Shown: positions 1 to 9,418 of the stretch, piece after piece
Layout of the letters: every line of letters starts with the position of its first letter
How positions within the stretch are numbered: position 1 is the stretch's first letter
NCBI RefSeq assembly: GCF_002885955.2
Contig: NZ_POQS01000001.1
Location: 830,686-894,685 of the forward strand
Direction: 5' to 3'
Length of the DNA stretch: 64,000 nt
From: Achromobacter pulmonis
Lineage (GTDB): Bacteria > Pseudomonadota > Gammaproteobacteria > Burkholderiales > Burkholderiaceae_B
Position numbers and translations under genes: made by a program
Notes under the pieces: model-generated
Told to the model about the DNA's origin: nothing
Seen by the model: the letters and a program-made list of their open reading frames with translations, nothing else
Databases searched by the model: none

Positions 1-378
1 GGCCGCAATGGGTCGAAAGCCGTCCGCCATCAACGACTGCTTACGACCTATTTGAGACATGGGACGAGCGGCTGTCAGGAATGCCCCAGCTCAATTCAAC
101 CAACAAGATCCGTCACTGTGCGCTAACGCCGGCGAATCGCGCTGCATCGCAAATCTACATGAGCCCGACCTAGCCGAGGTTGTCAGCGAGATCTGCCGCC
201 AAATGAACATATTCTGGCTAGGAAGCTGAAAAGGCAGTTACGCCAACTCGTCCGGCCGCGACATCAGAACGTAGATCCGGCCTTGACTCGACCACCGTCA
301 TGCTCACGGCCTGCGGCTCATCGTGGTTCTATCTCTCTAACCCACCTGCCCCCATAGCGACAGTACCCATAACACCCC
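1..378. other. gene-free left edge, unlike the rest in base use
   Basis: No reading frame of useful length crosses this stretch on either strand, and stop codons are frequent in all six frames. Base composition is visibly lower in G+C than the flanking genes. On the minus strand a 20-codon frame opens with ATG at 58-60 and runs off the left edge (MSQIGRKQSL...), but it has no clear ribosome binding site and I do not recognise it. The stretch may be decayed coding DNA or an old insertion remnant; I cannot name a family. Confidence 0.4.
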
Positions 379-1149
379 CTACTCCTTGACGGCAACCGTA
401 TAGTTCAACGCCAACCTCCCCCCATCCGCATACACCGTCTGCCCAGTCACATAACTGGAATCATCGCAAGCCAGAAACACCGCCACCTTGGCGACTTCGT
501 CCGGCGACCCCAACCGCTGCATCGGAATCCGCGACAGCACGGTCTTGCGGGCGTCGGGGTTGCTGGTAATCGTGGCCAGGATCTCGGTATCGATGCTGCC
601 CGGCCCGATGGCGTTGACCCGTATCCCATGCGGCGCCAGGGACAGCGCCATCGACTTGGTCATCTGCCGCACCGCGCCCTTGCTGGCGCCGTAGGCCAGC
701 TGGTCGGGCATGGCCAGTTCCGCGGTCATCGAGGACAGCGTGACGATGGCGCCGTTGCCGCGTCCGCCCGCGACCATGGCGCGCGCGGCGGCCTGGGCGA
801 CCAGGAAGGTGCCGCGCACGTTGACGTTCATGACGGCGTCGAGGTCTTCCAGTGTCAGGTCCAGGAAGTCGGCGGCGCGGATCACGCCGGCGTTGCAGAC
901 GCAGACGTCCAGGCCGCCCCAGCGGCGCACGCATTCGTCGGCCAGCGCCTGGGCGTCGGCCGGGTCGGTCACGTCGGCCGTCGCGGCGGCGGCGCGGTCT
1001 CCCAAGGAGCGGGCCGCCGCCGTCAGTTCGGCCTGCTTGCGGTCGGCCAGCAGCACGCAGGCGCCCTCGGCGACGAAGCGCCGCGCGATGGCCAGGCCGA
1101 TGCCGCCGGCCGCGCCGGTGACGAGCGCCACTTTGTCCTGCAATCTCAT
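379..1149 (-). CDS. SDR-family NAD(P)-dependent dehydrogenase (FabG-like)
   Basis: Classical short-chain dehydrogenase of 256 residues, the usual length. The Rossmann motif VTGAAGGIG is near residues 10-18, the NAG motif (CNAGV) near 85-89, the catalytic serine in TLSSM near 140, and the YGASK catalytic Tyr/Lys near 153-157. It should oxidise or reduce a secondary alcohol/ketone in the cytosol. It is the last gene of a leftward operon that starts at 8891, and begins 1 base after the stop of livF. Context (ring-cleavage genes plus an importer) suggests a step in catabolism of the imported aromatic compound, for example a dihydrodiol or side-chain alcohol dehydrogenase, but the substrate cannot be read from sequence. 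Confidence 0.9.
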   Translation of the reverse strand: MRLQDKVALVTGAAGGIGLAIARRFVAEGACVLLADRKQAELTAAARSLGDRAAAATADVTDPADAQALADECVRRWGGLDVCVCNAGVIRAADFLDLTLEDLDAVMNVNVRGTFLVAQAAARAMVAGGRGNGAIVTLSSMTAELAMPDQLAYGASKGAVRQMTKSMALSLAPHGIRVNAIGPGSIDTEILATITSNPDARKTVLSRIPMQRLGSPDEVAKVAVFLACDDSSYVTGQTVYADGGRLALNYTVAVKE

Positions 1150-1150
1150 T

Positions 1151-1849
1151 TCAGACTCCCACGTAGGCGGCCACCAGGTCGGGCCGTTTGGACAGTTCGG
1201 CCGAGCTGCCGCGCCACACGGTCACGCCTTTGTCGAGGATGACGTTGCGGTCGGACAGGCGCAGCAGGGCCGTGGTGTTCTTGTCGACCACAATCATGGA
1301 CAGGCCTTCGGCTTTCAGTTGCGCCAGCACGCGCCAGATTTCGGCGCGCACCACGGGCGCCAGCCCTTCGGTGGCTTCGTCCAGGACCAGCAGGCTGGGG
1401 TTGGTCATGAGCGCGCGGCCCAGGGCCAGCATCTGCTGTTCGCCGCCGGAGAGCTGGGTGCCCAGGTTGGCGCGGCGTTCGCGCAGGCGCGGGAACAGTT
1501 CGTAGACGCGCTCCAGCGTCCAGTTGCGGGCGCCGCCGCGGGCGATGGCGGTGGCGATGAGGTTTTCTTCCACGGTCAGGGTCGGGAAGATCTGGCGGCC
1601 TTCGGGCACGAGGGACAGGCCCATGCGGCCGATGCGGTACGGCGCCAGTCCGCGCAGCGAGCGGTCGCCGTAGCGGATGCTGCCCTGGCTGGCCGGCAGC
1701 AGGCCGAACAGGCATTTGATGACGGTGCTGCGGCCCATGCCGTTGCGGCCGATCAGGCCGAGGACTTCGCCCTCGCCCACGTCCAGGTCCACGCCGAAGA
1801 GCGCCTGGCAATGGCCGTAGGCCGCCGTCAATCCGCTGATGCTCAACAT
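1151..1849 (-). CDS. livF: branched-chain-type ABC importer, ATP-binding subunit LivF
   Basis: 232 residues, the LivF length. The Walker A loop at residues 34-41 reads GRNGMGRS, so the invariant lysine is arginine (R40, codon CGC). The ABC signature LSGGE is at 133-137 and Walker B LLVLDE at 153-158. It is one of two nucleotide-binding subunits that drive the importer formed with LivH, LivM and LivG. It follows livG by 9 bases and precedes the SDR gene. The K-to-R change would normally weaken ATP hydrolysis, but LivG has an intact lysine, so the pair may work as an asymmetric ATPase. Confidence 0.92.
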   Translation of the reverse strand: MLSISGLTAAYGHCQALFGVDLDVGEGEVLGLIGRNGMGRSTVIKCLFGLLPASQGSIRYGDRSLRGLAPYRIGRMGLSLVPEGRQIFPTLTVEENLIATAIARGGARNWTLERVYELFPRLRERRANLGTQLSGGEQQMLALGRALMTNPSLLVLDEATEGLAPVVRAEIWRVLAQLKAEGLSMIVVDKNTTALLRLSDRNVILDKGVTVWRGSSAELSKRPDLVAAYVGV

Positions 1850-1858
1850 GGCGGCTCC

Positions 1859-2628
<770 letters not shown>

Positions 2629-2632
<4 letters not shown>

Positions 2633-3669
2633 GCGGAGGCCTCCTTGGCCAGGGTGTCCGGCGGACGGCGGTCCTGCTGGCCGTCGCCGGCCGGCGGCGC
2701 AGCGGTGGGCGCGGCGGGTCCGGCCGGCGGCGCGCGCCGCAGCCAGGCCAGGGAATTGCCGTAGCCGCCCTTGGCGAGCATGGCGATGACGACCACGGCC
2801 GGTCCCATCAGCAGCATCCAGTGCTGGGTCAGGCTCTTGAAGGCTTCTTCCATCAGCAGGTAGGCGATGGCGCCGACGATGGGCCCGAGCACGCTGCCCA
2901 GGCCGCCGATCACGACCATGACGATGAGCTCGCCCGAAACGGGCCAGGACATGTAGCTGGGCGAGGCGAAGGCGGTCAGGTTGGCCAGCAGCAGGCCGGC
3001 GACGCCGGTCAGCACGCCCGAGGCGACGTAGGCCGTCAGGCGCACGCCGAACACGGAGTAGCCCAGCGCGTCCACGCGCCGCGGGTTGGCGTGGGTGGCG
3101 CGCAAGATCATGCCGAAGGGCGAGCGGCGCAGGCGCAGCATGCCGATGCTGCAGACCAGCAGCAGCGCCCAGGCCGCCCAGTACACGGGCAGGCTGCCGT
3201 CCAGTTCGAACAGGCCGAAGGCGCTGGCCTCGTAGATGTTCAGACCGTCGTCGCCGCCGTACTCGCGCAGGCTGACGGCCAGGAAATAGAACATCTGGGC
3301 GAAGGCCAGCGTGATCATGATGAAGCCGATGCCGGAGGTGCGCAGACAGACCGTGCCGACCACCAGCGCCACCAGCGCGCATACGGCGATGCAGACGGCC
3401 AGCTGCAGCCAGCCGTTGCCGAAGCCGTAGTAGCTGAGGATGCCTACCGCGTAACAGCCCAGGCCCAGGAACATGGCGTGGCCGAAGCTGACCAGGCCGG
3501 CGAAGCCCAGCACCAGGTTCAGCGCCAGCGCGGCCAGGGCGTAGATCAGGATGCGCGCGCCCAGGGTGACGTAGAACGGTTCTCCCAGCCATTGCGCCGC
3601 GAACGGCACGCCGGCCAGGACCAGGAACAGCAGGGGCAGCGCCCAGCGCCGCTTATCGTTTGCTTGCAT
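2629..3669 (-). CDS. livM: branched-chain-type ABC importer, permease LivM
   Basis: 346 residues, very hydrophobic, with about ten predicted transmembrane stretches and the LivM-typical segment ALALNLVLGFAGLVSFGHAMF near residues 45-65. The C-terminal tail (after about residue 310) is rich in Ala and Pro and probably cytoplasmic. It pairs with LivH as the inner-membrane channel. It starts 25 bases after the livH stop and overlaps livG by 4 bases, so translation of the two is probably coupled. Confidence 0.93.
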
Positions 3670-3694
3670 GATGTTATGCCCTTGCGCGGCGCCG

Positions 3695-4615
3695 TCAGCG
3701 CCGCGCGGAAAAGACCAGGCCCTGCGGCCGGAATGCCAGCACCACCGCCATCAGCACGTAGATCAGCATGGAGGCCAGCGCCGGGCCGACCGCGTTGGCG
3801 ACCGAGGCGTCGAAGACTGCGCGCAGCATGTCGGGCAGGAAGGCGCGGCCCAGCGTGTCTATCATGGCGATCAGCAGCGCCGCGACCAGGGTGCCGCGCA
3901 CCGAGCCGATGCCGCCGACCACGATCACCACCAGCGCCAGGATCAGCACCGGCTCGCCCATGCCGGACTGCACCGACAGGATCGGCCCGGCCAGGGCGCC
4001 CGCCACGCCGGCCAGCACCGCGCCCAGCAGGAACAGCAGCGTTTTCTGGAGGTCGACGTTGGCGCCCAGCACGCTGGCCATGGGCGCGTTGCTGGCGCCT
4101 GCGCGGATCAGCATGCCGAAGCGCGTACGCTGGATCAGGAACCAGGCCCCCAACGCCACCAGCGCCCCCACCCCGATGATCATCAGCCGATACACCGGGT
4201 AGTCGCTGCCGAACAGGCTGACCGCACCGTCCAGGCTGCTCGGCACGGCCGCGAAATACGGCCGGCTGCCCCAGATGACCGAGGCCAGCTCGTTGAAGAA
4301 CATCATCAGGCCGAAGGTGGCCAGCACCTGGTACAGGTGATCGTGGCGGTACAGCGGCCGCGCGATCAGGCGTTCGAGCACCACGCCGACGAAGCCGCTG
4401 CCGACCACCGCCGCCAGGATGGCGAAGGCGAACGAGCCGCTGGCGTTGTAGGCCGTGGCGCCCAGGAACGCCCCGATCATGTAGAGCGAGCCGTGCGCCA
4501 GGTTGATGAAGTTCATGATGCCGAAGATCAGGGTGAGCCCCGAGGACAGCAGGAACAGCAGCGCGCCCAGCTGCAGGCCATTGAGCAGTTGGGACAGCAG
4601 TAGTGATCCGTTCAT
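3695..4615 (-). CDS. livH: branched-chain-type ABC importer, permease LivH
   Basis: 306 residues. The N-terminal motif QLLNGLQLGALLFLLSSGLTL and the following INLAHGSLYMIGAF are diagnostic of LivH permeases, and the protein is hydrophobic throughout with about eight membrane segments. It forms the inner-membrane channel with LivM. The ATG at 4615 follows the receptor gene stop by 10 bases. Confidence 0.93.
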   Translation of the reverse strand: MNGSLLLSQLLNGLQLGALLFLLSSGLTLIFGIMNFINLAHGSLYMIGAFLGATAYNASGSFAFAILAAVVGSGFVGVVLERLIARPLYRHDHLYQVLATFGLMMFFNELASVIWGSRPYFAAVPSSLDGAVSLFGSDYPVYRLMIIGVGALVALGAWFLIQRTRFGMLIRAGASNAPMASVLGANVDLQKTLLFLLGAVLAGVAGALAGPILSVQSGMGEPVLILALVVIVVGGIGSVRGTLVAALLIAMIDTLGRAFLPDMLRAVFDASVANAVGPALASMLIYVLMAVVLAFRPQGLVFSARR

Positions 4616-4625
4616 GGGCGTTCCG

Positions 4626-5801
4626 TTATTTCATCGGGCAGTCGGCCACGTAGGCGTCCTGGTGGTCGGTGAACACGGTGGCCAGCTGCTTGACGTCGAC
4701 GTTTTCACCGTTTTTCACGACCTGGTAGGCGTACAGGTTCTGCACCGGCATGTTGTTGGTGTTGAAGCGGAACGAGCCGCGCACCGAGGGGAAGCTGGCG
4801 CCCGCCGCCTTGACCGCGGCGGCCAGCTTGCGGCTGTCGCCGAGCTTGCCGTCGAGCTGCTTGACCGCCGCGTCCAGCAGATAGGCGGCGTCATAGCCGC
4901 CCACCGCGTACTCCGACGGCAGCCGTCCGTACTTGGCCTTGAAGGCTTCGACGAATTTGCGGTTCTGCGGATTGTCCAGCGTGGTCGCCCAAGGCGTGCC
5001 GTAGATGGCGCCGGTGGCCTGGTCCTTGAGCGCGGCCAGCGTGTTGGAGTCGATCAGGCTTTCCGAGAAGAACGGCAGTTTCTCCATCAGGCCGGCCTGG
5101 CGCAGCTGGCGCACGAAGTTCACGCCCACCCCGCCGGTGTAGAACACGAAGAGCGCGTCCGGCCCGGCCGACTGCATGCGCGAGATCTCGGCGGAATAGT
5201 CCAGCTGGCCCAGCTGGGTATAGATTTCGTCGGCCGGCGCGGCGCCGTAGAAGCGCTTGAAGCCGGCCAGCTTGTCCTTGCCGGCCTGGTAGTTGGACGA
5301 CATCAGGTAGGCGCGCTTGTAGCCCTGATCCTTGACGTACTTGCCCATGGCCTCGGACATGCTGTCGTTCTGCCAGCCCAGCACGAACAGATTGGGCAGG
5401 CACATGCGTCCGGCGATCGGCGCGGGGCCGGCGTTGGTGGATATCGCCACCACGCCGGATTCCTTGATGCGCCGCAGCTCGGCCATGAGCACGTTGGAGA
5501 AGCCCAGGCCGACGATCGCGTCGACCTTGTCCTTCTCGATGAATTTCTGCACGATCTGCGCGCCCACGTCGGGCTTGAGCTGGTCGTCTTCGCGGATCAC
5601 CACCGCCTTCTGGCCGCCCAGGCTGCCGCCCAGCTGCTCGATGCCCAGCATCAGGCCGTCGTACTGGTCCTGGCCCAGCGCCGCCTGCGGCCCGGACAGC
5701 ACGCCGGTAAAGCCGATGCGGATGTCCGCCATTGCGGCGCTGGCCGCCGTCAGGGCCGCGATGGCGGCCAGCGCGGACAGCCCGCGTGCGTATGCTTGCA
5801 T
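4626..5801 (-). CDS. periplasmic receptor of the Liv-type ABC importer
   Basis: 391 residues from the ATG at 5799-5801. The frame is open further upstream, but this start has an AGGAGA site just upstream (complement of 5808-5815) and gives a clean signal peptide (MQAYARGLSALAAIAALTAASAAMA, cut near residue 25). The mature part has the Peripla_BP_6 fold signature DIRIGFTGVLSGPQAALGQDQYDG. It delivers the substrate to LivH/LivM. Its place between an aldehyde dehydrogenase of aromatic meta-cleavage and livH argues for an aromatic or hydroxy-acid ligand, as with other aromatic-compound receptors of this family. Confidence 0.92.
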   Translation of the reverse strand: MQAYARGLSALAAIAALTAASAAMADIRIGFTGVLSGPQAALGQDQYDGLMLGIEQLGGSLGGQKAVVIREDDQLKPDVGAQIVQKFIEKDKVDAIVGLGFSNVLMAELRRIKESGVVAISTNAGPAPIAGRMCLPNLFVLGWQNDSMSEAMGKYVKDQGYKRAYLMSSNYQAGKDKLAGFKRFYGAAPADEIYTQLGQLDYSAEISRMQSAGPDALFVFYTGGVGVNFVRQLRQAGLMEKLPFFSESLIDSNTLAALKDQATGAIYGTPWATTLDNPQNRKFVEAFKAKYGRLPSEYAVGGYDAAYLLDAAVKQLDGKLGDSRKLAAAVKAAGASFPSVRGSFRFNTNNMPVQNLYAYQVVKNGENVDVKQLATVFTDHQDAYVADCPMK

Positions 5802-5863
5802 GGTATGTCTCCTTTGGAGGATGGGCGGCGGCGCCGTTCTTTGCGGCGCCTGCCGGGGGGGGT

Positions 5864-7318
5864 TCAGAGCTTCACGCAGACATTGCGCAGCTCCGTATAG
5901 AACTCCAGCGAATGCACGCCGCCCTCGCGGCCGATGCCCGATTGCTTCGAGCCGCCGAAGGCCGTGCGCAGGTCGCGCAGGAACCAGGAATTGATCCAAC
6001 AGATGCCCACCTCCAGCGCCCGGCCCATGCGGTGCGCGGTGCCCACGTTGGTGGTCCATACGCTGGCGGCCAGGCCGTAGGGCGTGGCGTTGGCCAGCGC
6101 GATCGCCTCTTCCTCGGTGTCGAAAGGCGCGACGTGGCAGCACGGCCCGAAGATCTCCTGCTGGATGACGGCCGAGGTCTCGGGCAGCCCGGTCCAGACG
6201 GTGGGCTGCACCCAGGCGCCGGCGGCCAGTTCGCCGGGCATGTCGGGCACGCCGCCGCCGGCCACCACCGTGGCCCCTTCTTCGCGGGCGCGGTTGTAGT
6301 AGCCCAGCACCTTGTCGCGGTGGCGTTGCGAAATCAGCGGGCCCAGGTTGACGCCCGGGTCCTTGGGACGGCCCAGCGTGAAGCCGCGCGCACGCTCGCC
6401 CAGCGCCGCCACGAAGCGTTCGAAGATCGGGCGCTGCACGTAGACGCGCTCGGTGCCCAGGCAGACCTGCCCGGTGTTGTCGAACGCCGCGCGCGCGATG
6501 CCGGCGACCGCCTTGTCGAAGTCGGCGTCGGCGAACACGATGCCGGCGTTCTTGCCGCCCAGCTCGAACGACACCGGCCGCACGCCCACGGCGGCGGCCT
6601 GCATGATGGCCTCGCCCGTGCGGGTCTCGCCGGTGAAGGTGATGCCGTCGACCAGCGGATGGCGGGTGAGCTTTTCTCCGGCGGAGCCCGGGCCGCGCCC
6701 GTGCACCACGTTATAGACGCCGGCCGGCACGCCGACCTCGTTCATCACTTCGCCCAGCAGCGTGGCCGTGCCCGGCGTGTCCTCGGAAGGCTTGACCACC
6801 ACCGTGTTGCCGCAGGCCAGCGCCGGACCGACCTTCCAGGTCATCAGCAGCAGCGGCAGGTTCCACGGACAGATCACGCCGATCACTCCGCGCGGCACGC
6901 GCACCCCGTAGTTGAGCGCGTGGCCGTTGTCCGGGGTTTCCAGGTCGAAGGTCTCGTTGGGAACGTTGCGGATCAGGTCGGCGAAGATCTTGAAGTTGGC
7001 CGCGCCGCGCGGGATGTCCAGGTGGCTGGCCAGCGCATAGGGCTTGCCGGTGTCGGCGATCTCGGCGTCGACGAAGTCGTCGAAGCGGCGGTTGATGCCA
7101 TCGGCCACCGCGTGCAGCAGTTCGACGCGCTGCTGGGTCTTCAACTGGCCCCAGGGGCCGCGCAGCGCGGCCTTGGCCGCCCGCACCGCGGCGTCGATCT
7201 CGGCGTCGCCGGCCTCGTGCACGCGCCCGACCAGGCGGTTGTCGACCGGGTCGCGGTTGTCGAAGGTGTTGCCGGTGGCGACCCACTGGCCGTTGATGAA
7301 GTTGCGGAAATCGGTCAT
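5864..7318 (-). CDS. 2-hydroxymuconic semialdehyde dehydrogenase
   Basis: 484 residues from the ATG at 7316-7318, which overlaps the stop of the upstream aldolase-like gene (ATGA). The sequence follows DmpC/XylG/AmnC-type dehydrogenases closely from FINGQW at the N-terminus to the C-terminal hallmark LRDLRTAFGGSKQSGIGREGG. The catalytic Cys lies in NTGQVCLGTE and the general base Glu in SFELGGKN. It oxidises the semialdehyde formed by meta-cleavage of a catechol (or 2-aminophenol) to 2-hydroxymuconate (or aminomuconate) with NAD+. It is the best evidence that this operon degrades an aromatic ring by extradiol cleavage. Confidence 0.92.
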   Translation of the reverse strand: MTDFRNFINGQWVATGNTFDNRDPVDNRLVGRVHEAGDAEIDAAVRAAKAALRGPWGQLKTQQRVELLHAVADGINRRFDDFVDAEIADTGKPYALASHLDIPRGAANFKIFADLIRNVPNETFDLETPDNGHALNYGVRVPRGVIGVICPWNLPLLLMTWKVGPALACGNTVVVKPSEDTPGTATLLGEVMNEVGVPAGVYNVVHGRGPGSAGEKLTRHPLVDGITFTGETRTGEAIMQAAAVGVRPVSFELGGKNAGIVFADADFDKAVAGIARAAFDNTGQVCLGTERVYVQRPIFERFVAALGERARGFTLGRPKDPGVNLGPLISQRHRDKVLGYYNRAREEGATVVAGGGVPDMPGELAAGAWVQPTVWTGLPETSAVIQQEIFGPCCHVAPFDTEEEAIALANATPYGLAASVWTTNVGTAHRMGRALEVGICWINSWFLRDLRTAFGGSKQSGIGREGGVHSLEFYTELRNVCVKL

Positions 7319-8031
7319 TGCTTCCTCGGTTGTGACAGGTCGGCCAGCGCCGCTTCGGGGTCGCCGGCGCTCAGGTATTCCCACATGCGTTCGTAGATGC
7401 GGCCGGTGCCGACGGCGCGCCGGGCCGCTTCTTCGAGGGCCAGCGTCGGGCCCTCATTGGCCAGGCCGGCCGAACGCAGCTGCAATTCGATACGGGCCGC
7501 GTCTTCCAGATACCAGGTCAGCACGACGGCATGCATGAGGGACTCGGCCGCCACCACCGCGCCGTTGCCGCGCATGGCCACCGCGCGGGCCGCGCCCAGC
7601 GTCTCGGCCACGCCGCGCGCCTGCGCGTCGCTGCGCACCAGCTGCGGATCGTCCCAGAGCGGCACGGCCGGCGAAAAATATGACCCCATGCCGTGGCGCG
7701 GCTGCGGCGTGACCCGGGCCGTGGACAGCGTCATGACGGTGGGCGGCATGGACCGCACCACCCCGCCCACGTCCGGGCGCAGCCGGTAGATGTGCTGGTG
7801 GATGCGCACTTCGCCCAGCACACCATCGGGCAGCTCGCCATGCACCGGCACCACCGTGCCGGGCTCGCCCGGTTCGATCAGGCCCATGGGCCGGGCCGCG
7901 CACACCAGGAAATGGCCGGCGTCGATGCGGGCGCTGCAATGGCCGTAGGCATGGACCAGGTTGGCGCGGGCCAGCGCGCGGGCCGCGACGCGCACCAGCG
8001 GCTGCAGGCCGGAATCCGGCGCGGCGCTCAC
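7315..8031 (-). CDS. class II aldolase/adducin-fold protein lacking usual zinc ligands
   Basis: 238 residues from a GTG at 8029-8031 that overlaps the upstream stop (GTGA). The frame continues upstream as antisense of the neighbour, so the start is inferred from this overlap and from family length. The fold is recognisable from YGHCSARID, the IHQHIYRLRPDV segment and the C-terminal helix region. The usual zinc motif HxH after RPDV..VV is R93-S-M95 here, and the later conserved GHG is GNG (155-157). Relatives act as aldolases or decarboxylases of ring-derived acids. With the metal motif gone, the chemistry of this one is uncertain; it may be a lyase with another mechanism or a non-catalytic partner. 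Confidence 0.8.
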   Translation of the reverse strand: MSAAPDSGLQPLVRVAARALARANLVHAYGHCSARIDAGHFLVCAARPMGLIEPGEPGTVVPVHGELPDGVLGEVRIHQHIYRLRPDVGGVVRSMPPTVMTLSTARVTPQPRHGMGSYFSPAVPLWDDPQLVRSDAQARGVAETLGAARAVAMRGNGAVVAAESLMHAVVLTWYLEDAARIELQLRSAGLANEGPTLALEEAARRAVGTGRIYERMWEYLSAGDPEAALADLSQPRKQ

Positions 8032-8891
8032 GACTTGAACTCCGGGATATCGGGCTTGGCGCCCCACATGCAGAACGAGGACGGTATCGCCGGGAAGCTG
8101 CGCGGCCGGTAGGTTTTTTCGTCTTCGGCGCTGATCAGACGCACGCCGGTGGAGTATTCGTAGATCATGCCGTCGGGTCCGTCGAAATACAGGAACATGG
8201 CGCCCGAGGTCGGATGCCGGCCGGGGCCGAAGCGGATCGGCACGTTCCACTCGCGCAGCTGATACCAGGCGCGCATGATGTCGTCGATGCTCTCGACCTG
8301 GTGGTTGATGTGCTGCACGCCCGGATAGCTGGACGGGAACAGCGCGATTTTGTGGTGCACCTCGTCGATGCGCAGCAGTGGCGCCTCGCCGATGCGGTCG
8401 CTGACGCGGGCCGACAGCAGGCCGGTCCAGAAGGCCTCGTCGCGGCGCGCGTCCAGCGTGCGCAGGCCGATGTGCGAAAACCCCGTGATGCCGGCGTCGC
8501 GGCCGGGAAAGTAGCGCCGGCCGCTGTGCTGCGGCGCGTGCACCAGTTCGATGCGGTTGCCGGAAGGGTCGATGAAGCTGAGGAAGTCGCGCACGTAGCG
8601 CTGCTCGGCCGCTTCGCGGCTGCCGGCCTGCACCGTGTAGCCGCTGCGTTCCAGCACGGCGCCGGCCTGCTCCAGTTCTTCGGCGGTGTCGACCTCGAAG
8701 GCCGAGGTATGGTCGCGCGGATCGCCCTCGAAATAGCAAAGCGTGTGGTCGCGCGAATCGGATTTGAAATAGACCGCGCCGTGCTCCTTGCGGGCCAGTT
8801 CCAGCCCCAGCACGGTGGTCGCGTAGCGCACCGCCGCATCGAGGTCGCGCGTGCCCAGCCGGACGTACCGGATGTCGTGTAGCCGTATCAC
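8028..8891 (-). CDS. extradiol (catechol 2,3-type) dioxygenase, VOC superfamily
   Basis: 287 residues from a GTG at 8889-8891 with GAGGAGA just upstream; the open frame reaches 9044, but the extra residues are basic and low-complexity. Two vicinal-oxygen-chelate modules are visible (about residues 6-120 and 140-265). Candidate Fe(II) ligands are His in GFSHIGL, His in HINHQVES and Glu in MIYEYSTG, the His-His-Glu set of type I extradiol dioxygenases. It would open a catechol-type ring next to the diol and feed the dehydrogenase at 5864-7318. It is the first gene of the leftward operon. Confidence 0.88.
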   Translation of the reverse strand: MIRLHDIRYVRLGTRDLDAAVRYATTVLGLELARKEHGAVYFKSDSRDHTLCYFEGDPRDHTSAFEVDTAEELEQAGAVLERSGYTVQAGSREAAEQRYVRDFLSFIDPSGNRIELVHAPQHSGRRYFPGRDAGITGFSHIGLRTLDARRDEAFWTGLLSARVSDRIGEAPLLRIDEVHHKIALFPSSYPGVQHINHQVESIDDIMRAWYQLREWNVPIRFGPGRHPTSGAMFLYFDGPDGMIYEYSTGVRLISAEDEKTYRPRSFPAIPSSFCMWGAKPDIPEFKS

Positions 8892-8980
8892 TGCCTGTCT
8901 CCTCGCGCCTGTGGCCGGTGTTGCGCGGGTCGCGCGGTCCGGCTCGGGTTGGCGGCGCCATTTTTTTCTACGATAAGCAT

Positions 8981-9019
8981 CAAAAATCTCGGCGTCAATA
9001 ATTTTTATCGAGATTTTTG
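8981..9019. promoter_or_regulatory. 11-bp inverted repeat upstream of the meta-cleavage operon
   Basis: CAAAAATCTCG at 8981-8991 is repeated exactly in inverse as CGAGATTTTTG at 9009-9019, with 17 bases between. It lies 90-130 bases upstream of the dioxygenase start in an unusually A+T-rich patch. This is the expected place for an operator of the leftward operon or for a hairpin in its leader. No regulator gene sits next to it, so the binding protein is unknown. Confidence 0.5.
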
Positions 9020-9111
9020 CGGGACGCTGTAGTCCCAGGCCCATCCGAGTCCGCGCCGCATTCCCACGCGACTCCCCAGTTGAAAAAAACCGACACCGCG
9101 CGCGAGGCCCG

Positions 9112-9140
9112 TTGATTCGACTACATCACTTCTATAGAAT
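9112..9140 (+). promoter_or_regulatory. sigma70-like promoter of the ABC exporter
   Basis: TTGATT at 9112-9117 and TAGAAT at 9135-9140 are separated by 17 bases, a good -35/-10 pair pointing right. Transcription would begin near 9147 and give a leader of about 280 bases before the exporter start at 9427. Confidence 0.55.
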
Positions 9141-9214
9141 CTTCAATTCGGGACATTGCCCATGTTTGGCATGATCCGTCCTATTTTCACTTCAACACAC
9201 CTCAGGGAGGCGCA

Positions 9215-9265
9215 ATGATGTACGCACAAACCGCCTTCCCGCGCGTGTCCCCGCGACGCAATTAA
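9215..9265 (+). CDS. candidate 16-residue leader peptide
   Basis: ATG at 9215 (or the adjacent ATG at 9218) follows GGGAGG at 9205-9210 and encodes MMYAQTAFPRVSPRRN followed by TAA. It has a better ribosome binding site than the exporter gene downstream. The peptide ends in Pro-Arg-Arg-Asn and is followed 20 bases later by a strong hairpin, the arrangement expected of a translation-coupled attenuator. It is too short to judge by homology; the call rests on position, ribosome binding site and downstream structure. Confidence 0.4.
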   Translation: MMYAQTAFPRVSPRRN

Positions 9266-9285
9266 GTCGTCGCCCGCGCGGGCCC

Positions 9286-9309
9286 GTCGCCGGATGCTTA
9301 TCTGGCGAC
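9286..9309 (+). promoter_or_regulatory. leader hairpin 1
   Basis: GTCGCCGG at 9286-9293 pairs with CTGGCGAC at 9302-9309 (8 base pairs, one G-U) around the 8-base loop ATGCTTAT. It lies 20 bases after the leader ORF stop, inside the untranslated leader of the exporter. Confidence 0.5.
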
Positions 9310-9395
9310 CGGTCCCCCGTGCCCGCCCCAAACCCGTAAACGCAATGCCTGCGCCGACCGCGCGGGCCGTTCCTTCCTCTTTCCACACAAGGACT

Positions 9396-9418
9396 CCCGG
9401 CGTCCTGGTGACGCCGGG
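9396..9418 (+). promoter_or_regulatory. leader hairpin 2, directly before the exporter start
   Basis: CCCGGCGTC at 9396-9404 pairs perfectly with GACGCCGGG at 9410-9418 around a 5-base loop. It ends 8 bases before the ATG at 9427 and covers the place where a Shine-Dalgarno site should be. The only purine-rich stretch (AAGG, 9389-9392) is just 5' of it. It may restrict translation initiation; it has no T-run, so it is not a classical terminator. Confidence 0.5.
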
